Source of the DNA: Candidatus Gallimonas merdigallinarum
Lineage (GTDB): Bacteria > Bacillota > Clostridia > Christensenellales > Borkfalkiaceae
Direction: 5' to 3'
Assembly: GCA_904373325.1 (NCBI GenBank)
Contig: CAJFFP010000022.1
Location: 1 to 46,823, forward strand
DNA length: 46,823 nt
Both the position numbers and the translations under genes were made by a program. Under the pieces are notes generated by a model. It was not told where the DNA came from. It made no database searches and was given only the letters and a program-made list of their open reading frames with translations. Shown here piece after piece: positions 22,676 through 29,794 of this stretch; within the stretch, counting starts at the first letter, position 1, and every line of letters starts with the position of its first letter.

Positions 22676-23323
22676 ATGATAAAAGCAGTTTTATTTGATT
22701 TGGACGGGACGCTGCTGGATACCGTTCCCGATATTCAGGCAAGCGTCAACGATATGCTCCGACGCCACGGGTATCCCGAAATCGACTATGCGCAGACGTG
22801 CGCCTATGTGGGCGACGGGGCGAAAATGCTCATCGAGCGCGCGCTTCCCGAAGGCGCGCCCGACCTCGATGCGTGCTACGAAGATTTCCGCGTGCATTTT
22901 GCGGCGAGCAAAAACGAGCTGACGCGGCTCTATCCCGATGAAATGGAGACGCTCTCTGTGCTCCGTGCGCGCGGGCTGAAAATCGGCGTCGTGACCAACA
23001 AGCCGCAGGACGCCGCCGAGAACGTTTTGGGGCAGTTTTTCCCCGAGGGATTTTTCGACTTCATCGGGGGCGACAGCGGACTGTTCCCCTGCAAGCCCGA
23101 TCCCTCGCTGGCGCGCTATGCGGCGCTCTCGCTCCGCCTCGCTCCGATGGAGTGCGCCTTTGTGGGCGACGGCGAGCCTGACGCAAAGGTCGCGCTGAAC
23201 GCGGGAATGTACGGCGTCTCCGCGCTGTGGGGGTATCGCACGCGCGAACAGCTCGAAAAGGCGGGCGCAACCCGCTTTGCCACCGATTACAAAGATCTCC
23301 AAAAAATTCTTGAAAAAATTTGA
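22676..23323 (+). CDS. HAD-superfamily phosphatase, phosphoglycolate phosphatase-like
   Basis: A 215-residue HAD hydrolase of the Gph/PGPase group: motif I AVLFDLDGTLLDT, helical cap with YVGDGAKMLIERAL, motif II VVTNKPQDAA, motif III lysine in PCKPDPSLA, and motif IV FVGDGEPDAKVALNAGM. Likely substrates are small phosphate esters such as 2-phosphoglycolate. ATG 22676 (MIKAVLFDLDG) is chosen over a TTG at 22643 because of the family N terminus, though no Shine-Dalgarno is visible before either. It directly follows the structured repeats. Confidence 0.88.
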   Translation: MIKAVLFDLDGTLLDTVPDIQASVNDMLRRHGYPEIDYAQTCAYVGDGAKMLIERALPEGAPDLDACYEDFRVHFAASKNELTRLYPDEMETLSVLRARGLKIGVVTNKPQDAAENVLGQFFPEGFFDFIGGDSGLFPCKPDPSLARYAALSLRLAPMECAFVGDGEPDAKVALNAGMYGVSALWGYRTREQLEKAGATRFATDYKDLQKILEKI

Positions 23324-23333
23324 TCAAAAACTA

Positions 23334-23362
23334 TTGATATTCAGTCTCATTTATGCTATAAT
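23334..23362 (+). promoter_or_regulatory. Sigma-A promoter of the rubrerythrin gene
   Basis: TTGATA (23334-23339), 17-base spacer, TATAAT (23357-23362), 54 bases before the ATG. I saw no convincing PerR or Fur box. Confidence 0.88.
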
Positions 23363-23416
23363 ACAATCACAAAGGTCCTGCAAGGGACAATCAGAAAAAA
23401 TAAGGAGATAAGATTT

Positions 23417-23941
23417 ATGAAGAGATGTGCTGTTTGCGGCGAGATCGTCGCGGATGATGTGATGGAATGCCCCGTTTGCCATGCGAAGAAGTTCGTTCCC
23501 GTTGAGGAGGCGAAGTTCGCGTGCGAGCACCACGTCGGCGACGGGATCGTCGAAGACAAGGAAGTGATGGAAGGGCTTCGCGCCAACTTCGCGGGCGAGT
23601 GCACCGAGGTCGGCATGTACCTTGCAATGGCGCGCGTCGCGGAGCGCGAGGGCTATCCCGAGATCGCCGAGGCTTACAAGCGTTACGCGTATGAGGAGGC
23701 GGAGCACGCTTCCAAGTTTGCGGAACTTCTGGGCGAAGTCGTGACCGATTCCACCAAGAAGAACCTCGAAATGCGCGCGGCGGCGGAAGCGGGCGCGTGC
23801 GAGGGCAAGCTCATGCTTGCAAAGCGCGCGAAGGAGCTCGGCTACGACGCGATCCACGACACCGTGCACGAAATGGCAAAGGACGAGGCGCGCCATGGCG
23901 CAGGCTTCAAGGGTCTCTTGAAGAGATATTTCGGTAAATAA
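23417..23941 (+). CDS. rbr: Reverse rubrerythrin (NADH peroxidase-type)
   Basis: Oxidative-stress protein reducing hydrogen peroxide in anaerobes. The rubredoxin-like centre is N-terminal (Cys4, Cys7, Cys18, Cys21 in CAVCG and CPVC), followed by the diiron four-helix bundle with two EXXH motifs ([10 protein letters not shown] and [10 protein letters not shown]). This domain order is the reverse of classical rubrerythrin. RBS AAGGAG precedes ATG 23417. The final 69 bases are duplicated 901 bp downstream beyond a foreign AT-rich gene (see 24765-24833). Confidence 0.95.
   Translation: MKRCAVCGEIVADDVMECPVCHAKKFVPVEEAKFACEHHVGDGIVEDKEVMEGLRANFAGECTEVGMYLAMARVAEREGYPEIAEAYKRYAYEEAEHASKFAELLGEVVTDSTKKNLEMRAAAEAGACEGKLMLAKRAKELGYDAIHDTVHEMAKDEARHGAGFKGLLKRYFGK
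23864..23932 (+). repeat. 69-bp direct repeat, upstream copy (3' end of rubrerythrin gene)
   Basis: Matches 24765-24833 at 68 of 69 positions (T at 23896, C at 24797), spacing exactly 901 bp. This copy is inside the intact rubrerythrin reading frame. Confidence 0.95.
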
Positions 23942-23957
23942 TTGAAAGTCCAAAATG

Positions 23958-23990
23958 AAAAGAGAGAGCAGGAGATGCTCTCTCTTTTTT
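23958..23990 (+). terminator. Intrinsic terminator after rubrerythrin
   Basis: AAAAGAGAGAGCA (23958-23970), GGAGA loop, TGCTCTCTCTTTT (23976-23988) and two further T residues. A 13-bp perfect stem. Confidence 0.9.
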
Positions 23991-24006
23991 AAATAGCGAT
24001 GAAATG

Positions 24007-24029
24007 ATAGATTATTTTAAATAATCTAT
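24007..24029. promoter_or_regulatory. Perfect 23-bp palindrome at the promoter of the AT-rich gene, candidate operator
   Basis: ATAGATTATTT, central T, AAATAATCTAT. Its last base is the first T of the -35 box TTGACG. Position and symmetry suggest a dimeric regulator site; a transcript hairpin is the alternative, but it lies upstream of the presumed start. Confidence 0.6.
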
Positions 24030-24056
24030 TGACGTTCATTTAAAATGTGATAAAAT
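24029..24056 (+). promoter_or_regulatory. Promoter of the AT-rich accessory gene
   Basis: TTGACG (24029-24034), 16-base spacer, TAAAAT (24051-24056), about 32 bases before ATG 24089; ribosome site TAGGAG at about 24075-24080. Confidence 0.7.
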
Positions 24057-24088
24057 ATTTATAGCTGTAGAAAATAGGAGAATTATAT

Positions 24089-24748
24089 ATGAAAATTGCT
24101 GAACTGAAAGATCGTTATCCACACATTAAGTTTTATGAGTTAGATAAGGTATTAGGAAGCGAAAGAATTTGGGTCAAGAAACTTGATGATTTTTTAGAGC
24201 TTACAAAAATGGTCGGTTATGTAGAAACAGTGGTTAGTAGTGAGGAAGCGAGTGAACGTGTTTTAGATTGTGCAATGGACGCATATATTAATATGAACGA
24301 TGAAATATATAAATTTGATAACATAATAAATTATATTAAGGCAAATATGAGGAGTTACATTACAAAAGAAATAAAAGAGTTAACAAAATGTGACGCTTAT
24401 ACAATAACAACATTATATGGGATAGGTTTGCCTATAGTATATGAAGAAGAAGTACCTTTTATTAGCGAAGAAAATTTTAATAAAGCTGTAAAAAAGATTG
24501 ACGCAGTATATAGAGACTATAAAAATGGATTAGAACAGAAAAAAGAGATGCACGATCAAGATATTCATAACTGCATCATGGATTATAAAGAGAAATATGA
24601 AAAAGCCAACACGAAGGCTGAAAAAACGCTGATTATCCAAAAGGTGCAACGTAAGTTATATAATAAGTATGGAATAAATTATAGAGGTGATTTCCGCGCT
24701 CGTCGAGAGTATATTATGCAACTATTTGAAACAACGGAAAAAGAATAA
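24089..24748 (+). CDS. AT-rich accessory protein of unknown function (219 aa)
   Basis: Not recognised. The base and codon use (AAA, ATA, TTA, TAT) are unlike every other gene here and mark recent acquisition. The 219 residues are predicted helical, without membrane segments or signal peptide; residues 150-200 (EQKKEMHDQDIHNCIMDYKE and KAEKTLIIQKVQRKLYNKYG) look like a coiled coil, and the C terminus is basic (RGDFRARREYIM). No nuclease, HTH, transferase or toxin motif is visible. It has its own promoter with a palindrome at the -35, and is bracketed by the 69-bp repeats of the rubrerythrin 3' end. Could be a cargo gene, an orphan regulator or phage/defence remnant; no function is proposed. 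Confidence 0.85.
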   Translation: MKIAELKDRYPHIKFYELDKVLGSERIWVKKLDDFLELTKMVGYVETVVSSEEASERVLDCAMDAYINMNDEIYKFDNIINYIKANMRSYITKEIKELTKCDAYTITTLYGIGLPIVYEEEVPFISEENFNKAVKKIDAVYRDYKNGLEQKKEMHDQDIHNCIMDYKEKYEKANTKAEKTLIIQKVQRKLYNKYGINYRGDFRARREYIMQLFETTEKE

Positions 24749-24764
24749 TATTTTTTGAAAGATT

Positions 24765-24833
24765 GTGCACGAAATGGCAAAGGACGAGGCGCGCCACGGC
24801 GCAGGCTTCAAGGGTCTCTTGAAGAGATATTTC
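24765..24833 (+). pseudogene. Duplicated 3' fragment of the rubrerythrin gene (69-bp direct repeat, downstream copy)
   Basis: 68/69 identical to 23864-23932 and still in frame ([23 protein letters not shown], then Asn-stop). It has no start codon or upstream portion. It is either an integration scar copying the attachment end or the remnant of a deleted tandem rubrerythrin. The terminator at 24847-24876 follows it. Confidence 0.9.
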
Positions 24834-24846
24834 AACTGAACCGTAT

Positions 24847-24876
24847 AAAAAACGCCCGAATCATCGGGCGTTTTTT
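24847..24876 (+). terminator. Bidirectional intrinsic terminator
   Basis: AAAAAACGCCCGA (24847-24859), ATCA loop, TCGGGCGTTTTTT (24864-24876). Perfect 13-bp symmetric arms with A and T tracts; may be the original terminator of the rubrerythrin locus. Confidence 0.95.
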
Positions 24877-24945
24877 GCGCCCGTCCGCCTGCGCGGACGG
24901 GCGCATTCTTTTGCGGTATTTCTTCATGAAATTAGAATCGCGGTA

Positions 24946-24974
24946 TTGACAGTCTCCCCATGAAATGATATACT
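24946..24974 (+). promoter_or_regulatory. Sigma-A promoter of the GH42 gene
   Basis: TTGACA (24946-24951), 17-base spacer, TATACT (24969-24974), 53 bases before ATG 25028. Confidence 0.88.
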
Positions 24975-25027
24975 ATGAAAAGCCGAAAACGGCGGCAATC
25001 ATTTCAGGCAGAAAAGGAGAAGCATTC

Positions 25028-26971
25028 ATGAAGAAAATTTACGTCGGCGCGGCGTATTATCCCGAAATGTGGGAAGAGAGCGAAGTCGACCGCGACATCG
25101 TCCGCATGAAGGAGGCGGGCGTGAACGTCGTCCGCGTGGCGGAGTTCGCATGGGGAAAAATGGAACCGGAAGAGGGGAAGTTTGACCTCGGCTGGCTGGA
25201 ACGCGCGGTGGACAAACTCCATAAGGCGGGCATTGACGTCATCATGTGTACGCCGACCTGCACGCCGCCGCGGTGGCTGCTCGATAAATATCCCGAAACG
25301 CGCACCGTCTATGCGGACGGCACGCGCACGGAAGTGTTTTCCCGCTGTCACCCGTGCAAGTCCTCGCCCGTCATGCGCGAGAAAAACCGCATTATCGTCA
25401 CGGAGCTTGCCAAGGCGTTCGGCAAACACCCCGGGGTCATCGGCTGGCAGATCGATAACGAGATCTTCCCCTATAACGAGGGCTGTTATTGTCCGCTGTG
25501 CAGGAGCGGGTTCCGCGCCTACCTCAAAGAGAAGTACGGCACGCCCGAAAACCTCAACGCAAAGTGGGGAATGCAGCGCTGGTCGCTCGAATACAAGTCC
25601 TTCGACGACGTGCTTCCGCCCGTCCGCGGCAGATGGGAGCATCCTTCCCTGCAAACGGAGTGGACGCGTTTTCATTGCAAAAATATCGTCTCCTACGTCA
25701 ACGAACAGGCGGAGATCCTGCACAAATACACGTCCGTTCCCGTCGGAACGGATATGATGGCGACCAATCTTCTCAGCTACGCCGATATCAACGAGCAGCT
25801 CGACGTGGCGCAGTTCAACCACTACGAGCCTGCCGCGGAACTTGCGCGCATTACCTTCTGTTACGATTTCCTGCGCACGATCAAAGATAAGCCCTTCTGG
25901 GTGACGGAGACGCAGGTCGGCTGGAACGGCAGCACGTTTGCGGAATTCGGTTACCGCCCCGAGGGCGCGTGCTATATCAACACGTGGCTTCCCGTTGCGC
26001 GCGGCGGCGAGATGGTCGAATATTGGCTCTTCCGCGCGCACCCCAACGGGCACGAGCTGGCGCACGGGTCGCTCTTCAATACGGCGGGCAGGGCGTATCG
26101 CGTCACGGAAGAGGTCGCGCGCGCGGCGGCGGAGTTTGAAAAGTGCCGCAGCCTGCTCACGGGCAGCGAGGTGCGCTCCAAGATCGCCATTCGTTATTCC
26201 TCGACGGCGGTCATCAACTCCGTCAACGCGCCCCTGCTGAAAAATTACGACTATCGCAGCACGCTCATCGACCGCGTGCACGCGGCGTTCCGCCACTATA
26301 ACGTGGACGTGATCGAGACCAATCACGCGCTGGACGGATACGACGTCCTGTTCTCGCCCTTCCTCTCCACCGTGGACGAAAAGGGGCTGAAAGAGCGGGT
26401 CATCGAATGGGTCAAGGCGGGCGGCACGTGGGTCGTCGGACCGATGTCCGATATTATGACGGAGTATTCGAGCAAGTACGCGAACGCGCCCTATTCCTTC
26501 CTCGAAGAGCTTGCGGGCGTATATACGAAGTACGTGCTTCCCGTTGCGAACGACGTTTACCGCGCCAAGTGGGCGGGCGGCGAAGGTACGTTCGCGCTCT
26601 CGACCTGTTACAGCGCGTACGAGTTGAAGGGCGCGGAGGCGCTTGCCGTGTACGAAAACGGTGAGTTCGCGGGGCTGCCCGTCATCACGCAGCACCGCGT
26701 CGGAAAGGGGAAGGTCATTCTGCTCGGAACCCTGCCCGAGGCGGACGTTCTGAGGAGCTTTTCGGGGAGCGCGCCCATTCTGCCCGCGAGCGACAATCTC
26801 GTGCTCACCGCGCGCAGCGGGAGCGGGAACGCGATCATTGCCGTCGAGACGGAGAACAAATCGGGCGTCCTCGTGCTGGACGGCGCGTACAAGGAGATGC
26901 TGAGCGGAAGAACGCTCGAAGGGAGCGTCTCCGTTGCGCCCTACGAAGTGCTCGTCCTCGTAAAAGAATAA
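25028..26971 (+). CDS. Beta-galactosidase, glycoside hydrolase family 42
   Basis: Cytosolic retaining GH42 enzyme of 647 residues. The TIM barrel starts with VGAAYYPEMW; the acid/base is Glu145 in GWQIDNEI, and the nucleophile is Glu294 in FWVTETQVGW. The structural zinc site is intact: Cys107 in SRCHPC and Cys153, Cys155, Cys158 in GCYCPLC. The trimerisation/Rossmann-like domain and a small C-terminal beta domain follow. AAAGGAGAA precedes ATG 25028; a TTG-type extension upstream is not supported. No transporter is adjacent. Substrates of this family range over beta-galactosides from milk or plant glycans; which one is unclear. Confidence 0.95.
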   Translation: MKKIYVGAAYYPEMWEESEVDRDIVRMKEAGVNVVRVAEFAWGKMEPEEGKFDLGWLERAVDKLHKAGIDVIMCTPTCTPPRWLLDKYPETRTVYADGTRTEVFSRCHPCKSSPVMREKNRIIVTELAKAFGKHPGVIGWQIDNEIFPYNEGCYCPLCRSGFRAYLKEKYGTPENLNAKWGMQRWSLEYKSFDDVLPPVRGRWEHPSLQTEWTRFHCKNIVSYVNEQAEILHKYTSVPVGTDMMATNLLSYADINEQLDVAQFNHYEPAAELARITFCYDFLRTIKDKPFWVTETQVGWNGSTFAEFGYRPEGACYINTWLPVARGGEMVEYWLFRAHPNGHELAHGSLFNTAGRAYRVTEEVARAAAEFEKCRSLLTGSEVRSKIAIRYSSTAVINSVNAPLLKNYDYRSTLIDRVHAAFRHYNVDVIETNHALDGYDVLFSPFLSTVDEKGLKERVIEWVKAGGTWVVGPMSDIMTEYSSKYANAPYSFLEELAGVYTKYVLPVANDVYRAKWAGGEGTFALSTCYSAYELKGAEALAVYENGEFAGLPVITQHRVGKGKVILLGTLPEADVLRSFSGSAPILPASDNLVLTARSGSGNAIIAVETENKSGVLVLDGAYKEMLSGRTLEGSVSVAPYEVLVLVKE

Positions 26972-26980
26972 AAAGACACG

Positions 26981-27015
26981 GTAAAAGCCCGCGGCATTCC
27001 GCCGCGGGCCTTTAC
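26981..27015 (+). terminator. Intrinsic terminator after the GH42 gene
   Basis: GTAAAAGCCCGCGGC (26981-26995), ATTCC loop, GCCGCGGGCCTTTAC (27001-27015). Terminates plus transcripts weakly at CTTTAC and could also act on the minus strand. Confidence 0.8.
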
Positions 27016-27031
27016 AAAAATATTGGAGAGT

Positions 27032-27126
27032 AAAAAGCGCGGCGGCTGGGACCGCTCCCGCTTTTCGGCGAAGTTTGTGACGGCTTTGGCGCGTATCGCG
27101 CGCTCGCTTCCGTCGCCTTTATTGTA
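27032..27126 (-). ncRNA. Candidate minus-strand small RNA between the GH42 and XRE genes
   Basis: Minus-strand TTGCAT (27150-27145), N18, TACAAT (27126-27121) could start a transcript near 27113 that ends at a hairpin with AAAAGCG/CGCTTTT arms (27033-27065) followed by five T residues on the minus strand. No coding frame is convincing. Purely a pattern-based suggestion. Confidence 0.25.
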
Positions 27127-27192
27127 CGCCATGATGCCCGAAAAATGCAACCTACTCTTTCAAAAACGCGCTCTACCCGTGCCCTTCGCGCG

Positions 27193-27241
27193 AGTAGAGT
27201 GAAAAATTCACACTCTACTCACAGTAGAGTGCCTTTTTTTT
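27193..27241 (+). promoter_or_regulatory. Motif array forming alternative hairpins and a terminator upstream of the XRE promoter
   Basis: AGTAGAGTG (27193-27201) can pair with CACTCTACT (27211-27219), or the latter can pair with AGTAGAGTG (27223-27231), which is followed by CC and eight T residues. The geometry is terminator/antiterminator-like, but as DNA the sites also form two palindromes, 22 bp upstream of the -35 box (27253), suiting a regulator operator. Confidence 0.6.
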
Positions 27242-27252
27242 GGGGCGAATCA

Positions 27253-27281
27253 TTGACAAGGCGTTCAAAAACGGGTATAAT
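27253..27281 (+). promoter_or_regulatory. Consensus sigma-A promoter of the XRE gene, leaderless geometry
   Basis: TTGACA (27253-27258), 17-base spacer, TATAAT (27276-27281). The start codon ATG is at 27288, six bases after the -10 box, where transcription itself should begin. Confidence 0.88.
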
Positions 27282-27287
27282 GAGGGC

Positions 27288-27905
27288 ATGGAAGATCAGG
27301 ATTTTCTCGCAATCACCATCGGAGAAAACATAGCGCGCTTGCGCCGTCTCTCCAACATGACGCAGAGCGAACTCGCGGAAAAGATCAATTATTCGGATAA
27401 ATCCGTCTCCAAGTGGGAACAGGGGAACGGCATTCCCGACGTGCGCATTTTATTGCAGCTCGCCGAACTGTTCAACGTTTCGGTGGACGATCTTGTGCGC
27501 GAGCACAAGGAAGCGCCCGTCATGCCCAAGAAAACGCGGCTGAGAAGGCGGATCATCATCTCCCTGCTCTCGGTGGGGCTGTGCTGGCTGGTCGCCGTCG
27601 TCGCATTCGTCTTTATCGGCATCATCTGGCCCGACGTGCCGAACACGTGGCTCGCGTTCGTGTACGCCGTACCCGCGTCCGCCATCGTCGTTCTGGTGTT
27701 TTCCTGCATCTGGCGCTACCGCTGGGTGCGCATTGCGGCGATCACCGTGCTGATCTGGCTGACGCTGACCTGCATTTACCTCACCGCGCACGTCTGCGGC
27801 GCGGAGATCGGACTGATCTATTTTATCGGCGTGCCGCTGCAAATCCTCGCGCTCATTTTCTTCGTGCCGTGGAAGAGCCTGCACCCCAACGTTCCAAGAG
27901 AATAA
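27288..27905 (+). CDS. XRE-family transcriptional regulator with C-terminal membrane domain
   Basis: A 205-residue protein. Residues about 8-65 are an XRE helix-turn-helix (IGENIARLRRLSNMTQSELAEKINYSDKSVSKWEQGNGIPDVR). After a basic linker (KKTRLRRR) come about four membrane helices (IIISLLSVGLCWLVAVVAFVF, FVYAVPASAIVVLVFSCIW, IAAITVLIWLTLTCIYL, LIYFIGVPLQILALIFFV), so the DNA-binding domain would sit at the membrane. ATG 27288 gives the standard XRE start; a frame opening at 27240 would run through the promoter. It may sense envelope or bilayer state and bind the AGTAGAGTG array upstream (inference). Confidence 0.88.
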   Translation: MEDQDFLAITIGENIARLRRLSNMTQSELAEKINYSDKSVSKWEQGNGIPDVRILLQLAELFNVSVDDLVREHKEAPVMPKKTRLRRRIIISLLSVGLCWLVAVVAFVFIGIIWPDVPNTWLAFVYAVPASAIVVLVFSCIWRYRWVRIAAITVLIWLTLTCIYLTAHVCGAEIGLIYFIGVPLQILALIFFVPWKSLHPNVPRE

Positions 27906-27911
27906 CCGCGC

Positions 27912-27935
27912 GCGTGCTCCTTGTCGGGAGCACGT
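27912..27935 (+). other. Short hairpin between the XRE gene and the next membrane protein
   Basis: GTGCTCC (27914-27920) pairs with GGAGCAC (27927-27933). No T-tract, so read-through into 27967 is likely and the genes may be co-transcribed. Confidence 0.5.
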
Positions 27936-27966
27936 CTGCGCATATCCAAGTTTACGGAGCAATCGT

Positions 27967-29061
27967 ATGAGAGAAATTCCCGTTCCTGCGGACGCGCACG
28001 CGCGCGCCCGCAAAAAAAACGCGCTCGTCCGCGCGCGGAAAACGTATAACGCGCTCACGCTCGTGCTTTCCGTCGTCGCCGTGCTGTGCCTGATCGGTCT
28101 GCTCGTCGCCGTCATTGTGCTGGAAATGCGCGACAATTCCGCTTCGGCGCAGCGGATTTTGTATATTCTGACGGGGTCGTTCGCCGCGGGCGCGACCGTG
28201 CTCGCGTTCGCCGCGTTCTTCTTCGGGAAGTGCGCGCAGGAGGCGAACCGCACCGAGCTGGACTACCGCGAACGGTGCGACGGCGAGGAGAGTTTCTTCG
28301 TGGGAGACGGAACGCTCGCCACGTTTGAACAGGACGGCGTCCGTCTGCACGCCGAAGAGGGGGGCAAAAAGCCCATTTTCATTCCCTACCGCGATCTGAC
28401 GTTCTACTCCGTCTGCACGCGCAGAAAACCGCGCGAAAAGGGGGAGTGGAGCATCGTGCTCGCCATGCCCTCCCGCTACGTCGTGAAGGAGGGGAAGGGG
28501 AAAGACGCCCCGCCGCGCGCGCTCATTCAGACGGACGGCAAGGAACGGCTGTACCGCACGCTCGAAGCGCGCGGGCTGACCGTGCGGGGCGAGAGCGCGC
28601 CGCGCGGAGAAAAACGCGAAAACAAAAAGTTTACCGCCCGCACGAAATTTCTGCTGCCCGATCAGGCGCGCCGCAGAAAGTCGGCGATCTTCGTGGGGGT
28701 TGCCGCCGCCGTCACGATTGCGGGCGTGCTGATCGCCGTATTCTGGCAGGATATGCTCACCGTGGGCGCGATCCTCTCCGTGTTCGGACTGTTCTTTGCG
28801 GGCAGATCGGCGTTCTCCTTCGTGCAGGCGAAGGGCATGATCGCTTTCTACGACGAGGGACTGTTCTGGAAGGAGGGCGGACGCGCTTCCGACGAGCGCA
28901 TCTTCCTCAAATGGGAAGAGATCGAACGCGTCTCCTTTGAAGAGGCGCAGGGCAAGCGGTATATGCGGCTTTCCTGCGCGTACGGAAATTATCACCTGCC
29001 CGACGTTGCGGGCGCATATGAATATATCGCGCAGGCGCAGCCTGAAAAATGCGCGGACTGA
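27967..29061 (+). CDS. Membrane protein with PH-like soluble parts, function unknown
   Basis: Unrecognised 364-residue protein. Two membrane hairpins: helices about 28-50 and 60-82, then about 238-260 and 262-282, each followed by a beta-rich soluble segment. The segments ([31 protein letters not shown] and [14 protein letters not shown]...[14 protein letters not shown]) resemble each other and the bacterial PH/YcxB-like pattern of a short-strand domain with a conserved YxDI/W-type core, suggesting an internal duplication. GGAGC precedes ATG 27967. The stop is one base before ATG 29063 of the next gene, so it probably heads or joins the mcsA-mcsB-clpC cluster. Confidence 0.78.
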   Translation: MREIPVPADAHARARKKNALVRARKTYNALTLVLSVVAVLCLIGLLVAVIVLEMRDNSASAQRILYILTGSFAAGATVLAFAAFFFGKCAQEANRTELDYRERCDGEESFFVGDGTLATFEQDGVRLHAEEGGKKPIFIPYRDLTFYSVCTRRKPREKGEWSIVLAMPSRYVVKEGKGKDAPPRALIQTDGKERLYRTLEARGLTVRGESAPRGEKRENKKFTARTKFLLPDQARRRKSAIFVGVAAAVTIAGVLIAVFWQDMLTVGAILSVFGLFFAGRSAFSFVQAKGMIAFYDEGLFWKEGGRASDERIFLKWEEIERVSFEEAQGKRYMRLSCAYGNYHLPDVAGAYEYIAQAQPEKCAD

Positions 29062-29062
29062 T

Positions 29063-29287
29063 ATGAGAGAACTGACTTTGCACGGCGTGTACCGCCATTT
29101 CAAGGGAAATTACTATTACGTGGAGGACGTCGCGACGGACAGCGAGACGGGCGAAGAACTCGTGCTGTACCGCGCGCTGTACGGCGGGCGGAAACTGTAC
29201 GTCCGCCCGAAGGCGATGTTCCTCTCCGAAGTGGACCGCGAAAAGTACCCCTCCGCGGGGCAGAAATATCGATTCGAGGAGGTATAG
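29063..29287 (+). CDS. DUF1653 domain protein
   Basis: A 74-residue single-domain protein. [58 protein letters not shown] is the DUF1653 signature (VYRHFKGxxY, VxYxxLYG, WxRPxxMFxE). Function is unknown in the family. It sits tightly between an unknown membrane protein and mcsA, in the place where ctsR is found in many Firmicutes. Confidence 0.9.
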   Translation: MRELTLHGVYRHFKGNYYYVEDVATDSETGEELVLYRALYGGRKLYVRPKAMFLSEVDREKYPSAGQKYRFEEV

Positions 29288-29296
29288 CGCGCGCGT

Positions 29297-29794
29297 ATGC
29301 TCTGCGAAAACTGCGGGAAGAACCCCGCGCAGAAATTCATACGCAAGGTCGGCGGGAGAGAGATCGAGGTGGAGCTCTGCCCCGCGTGTTACCGCGCGCT
29401 CTATCCCGAAAAGGAGAACGACTTTTTCACGGCGTTTCTCGGGAGCGGCACGCCCGCGGGCAAGGCGTGCCCCGCGTGCGGCACCACCATGGCGGAATTC
29501 CGCCGCACGGGACTTTTGGGCTGCGCGTACTGTTATTCCGCCTTCCGCGAGGAACTCATTCAGACGGTGCGCAATATGCATAATATGCAGGGCGAGGTGC
29601 GCCACACGGGCAAGCGGCCCGAGGCGTCCGCCGAGGAGAACTACGACCGCGCGCGCGATTTCGCCGCGCGCAAAGAGGCGCTCATCGAACGGCTCGAACA
29701 GGCGATGCGCAGGGGCGATTACGCCGAGGCGCGGCGGCTGCAAGGCGAGCTCAAAGCGCTGAACGCGGAACTTGCGCGGGAGGGGAAGCAATGA
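29297..29794 (+). CDS. mcsA: Protein-arginine kinase activator McsA
   Basis: Zinc-finger activator of the McsB arginine kinase, 165 residues. Two CxxC pairs are seen (CENCGKNPAQ with CPACYRALY, and CPACGTTM with CAYCYSAF), followed by a C-terminal UVR-type coiled coil (EALIERLEQAMRRGDYAEARRLQGELKAL). GGAGG at 29278-29282 is rather far (14 bases) from ATG 29297. It overlaps mcsB by ATGA, giving coupled synthesis of the pair. Confidence 0.94.
   Translation: MLCENCGKNPAQKFIRKVGGREIEVELCPACYRALYPEKENDFFTAFLGSGTPAGKACPACGTTMAEFRRTGLLGCAYCYSAFREELIQTVRNMHNMQGEVRHTGKRPEASAEENYDRARDFAARKEALIERLEQAMRRGDYAEARRLQGELKALNAELAREGKQ

Larger units (their letters stand above)
26972..27287. other. Intergenic region with terminator, possible sRNA, and an AGTAGAGTG motif array
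   Basis: No plus-strand gene. It contains the GH42 terminator, the candidate small RNA, then an array of one motif: CCTACTCT (27151-27158), CTCTAC (27171-27176), AGTAGAGTG (27193-27201), its reverse complement (27211-27219) and AGTAGAGTG again (27223-27231), and the XRE promoter. Confidence 0.65.

Noticed and set aside
26941-27150. 69-codon minus-strand frame between the GH42 and XRE genes
   Set aside because: It translates through the GH42 terminator and ends within that gene, lacks an RBS and shows no domain. A non-coding RNA reading was kept only at low confidence.
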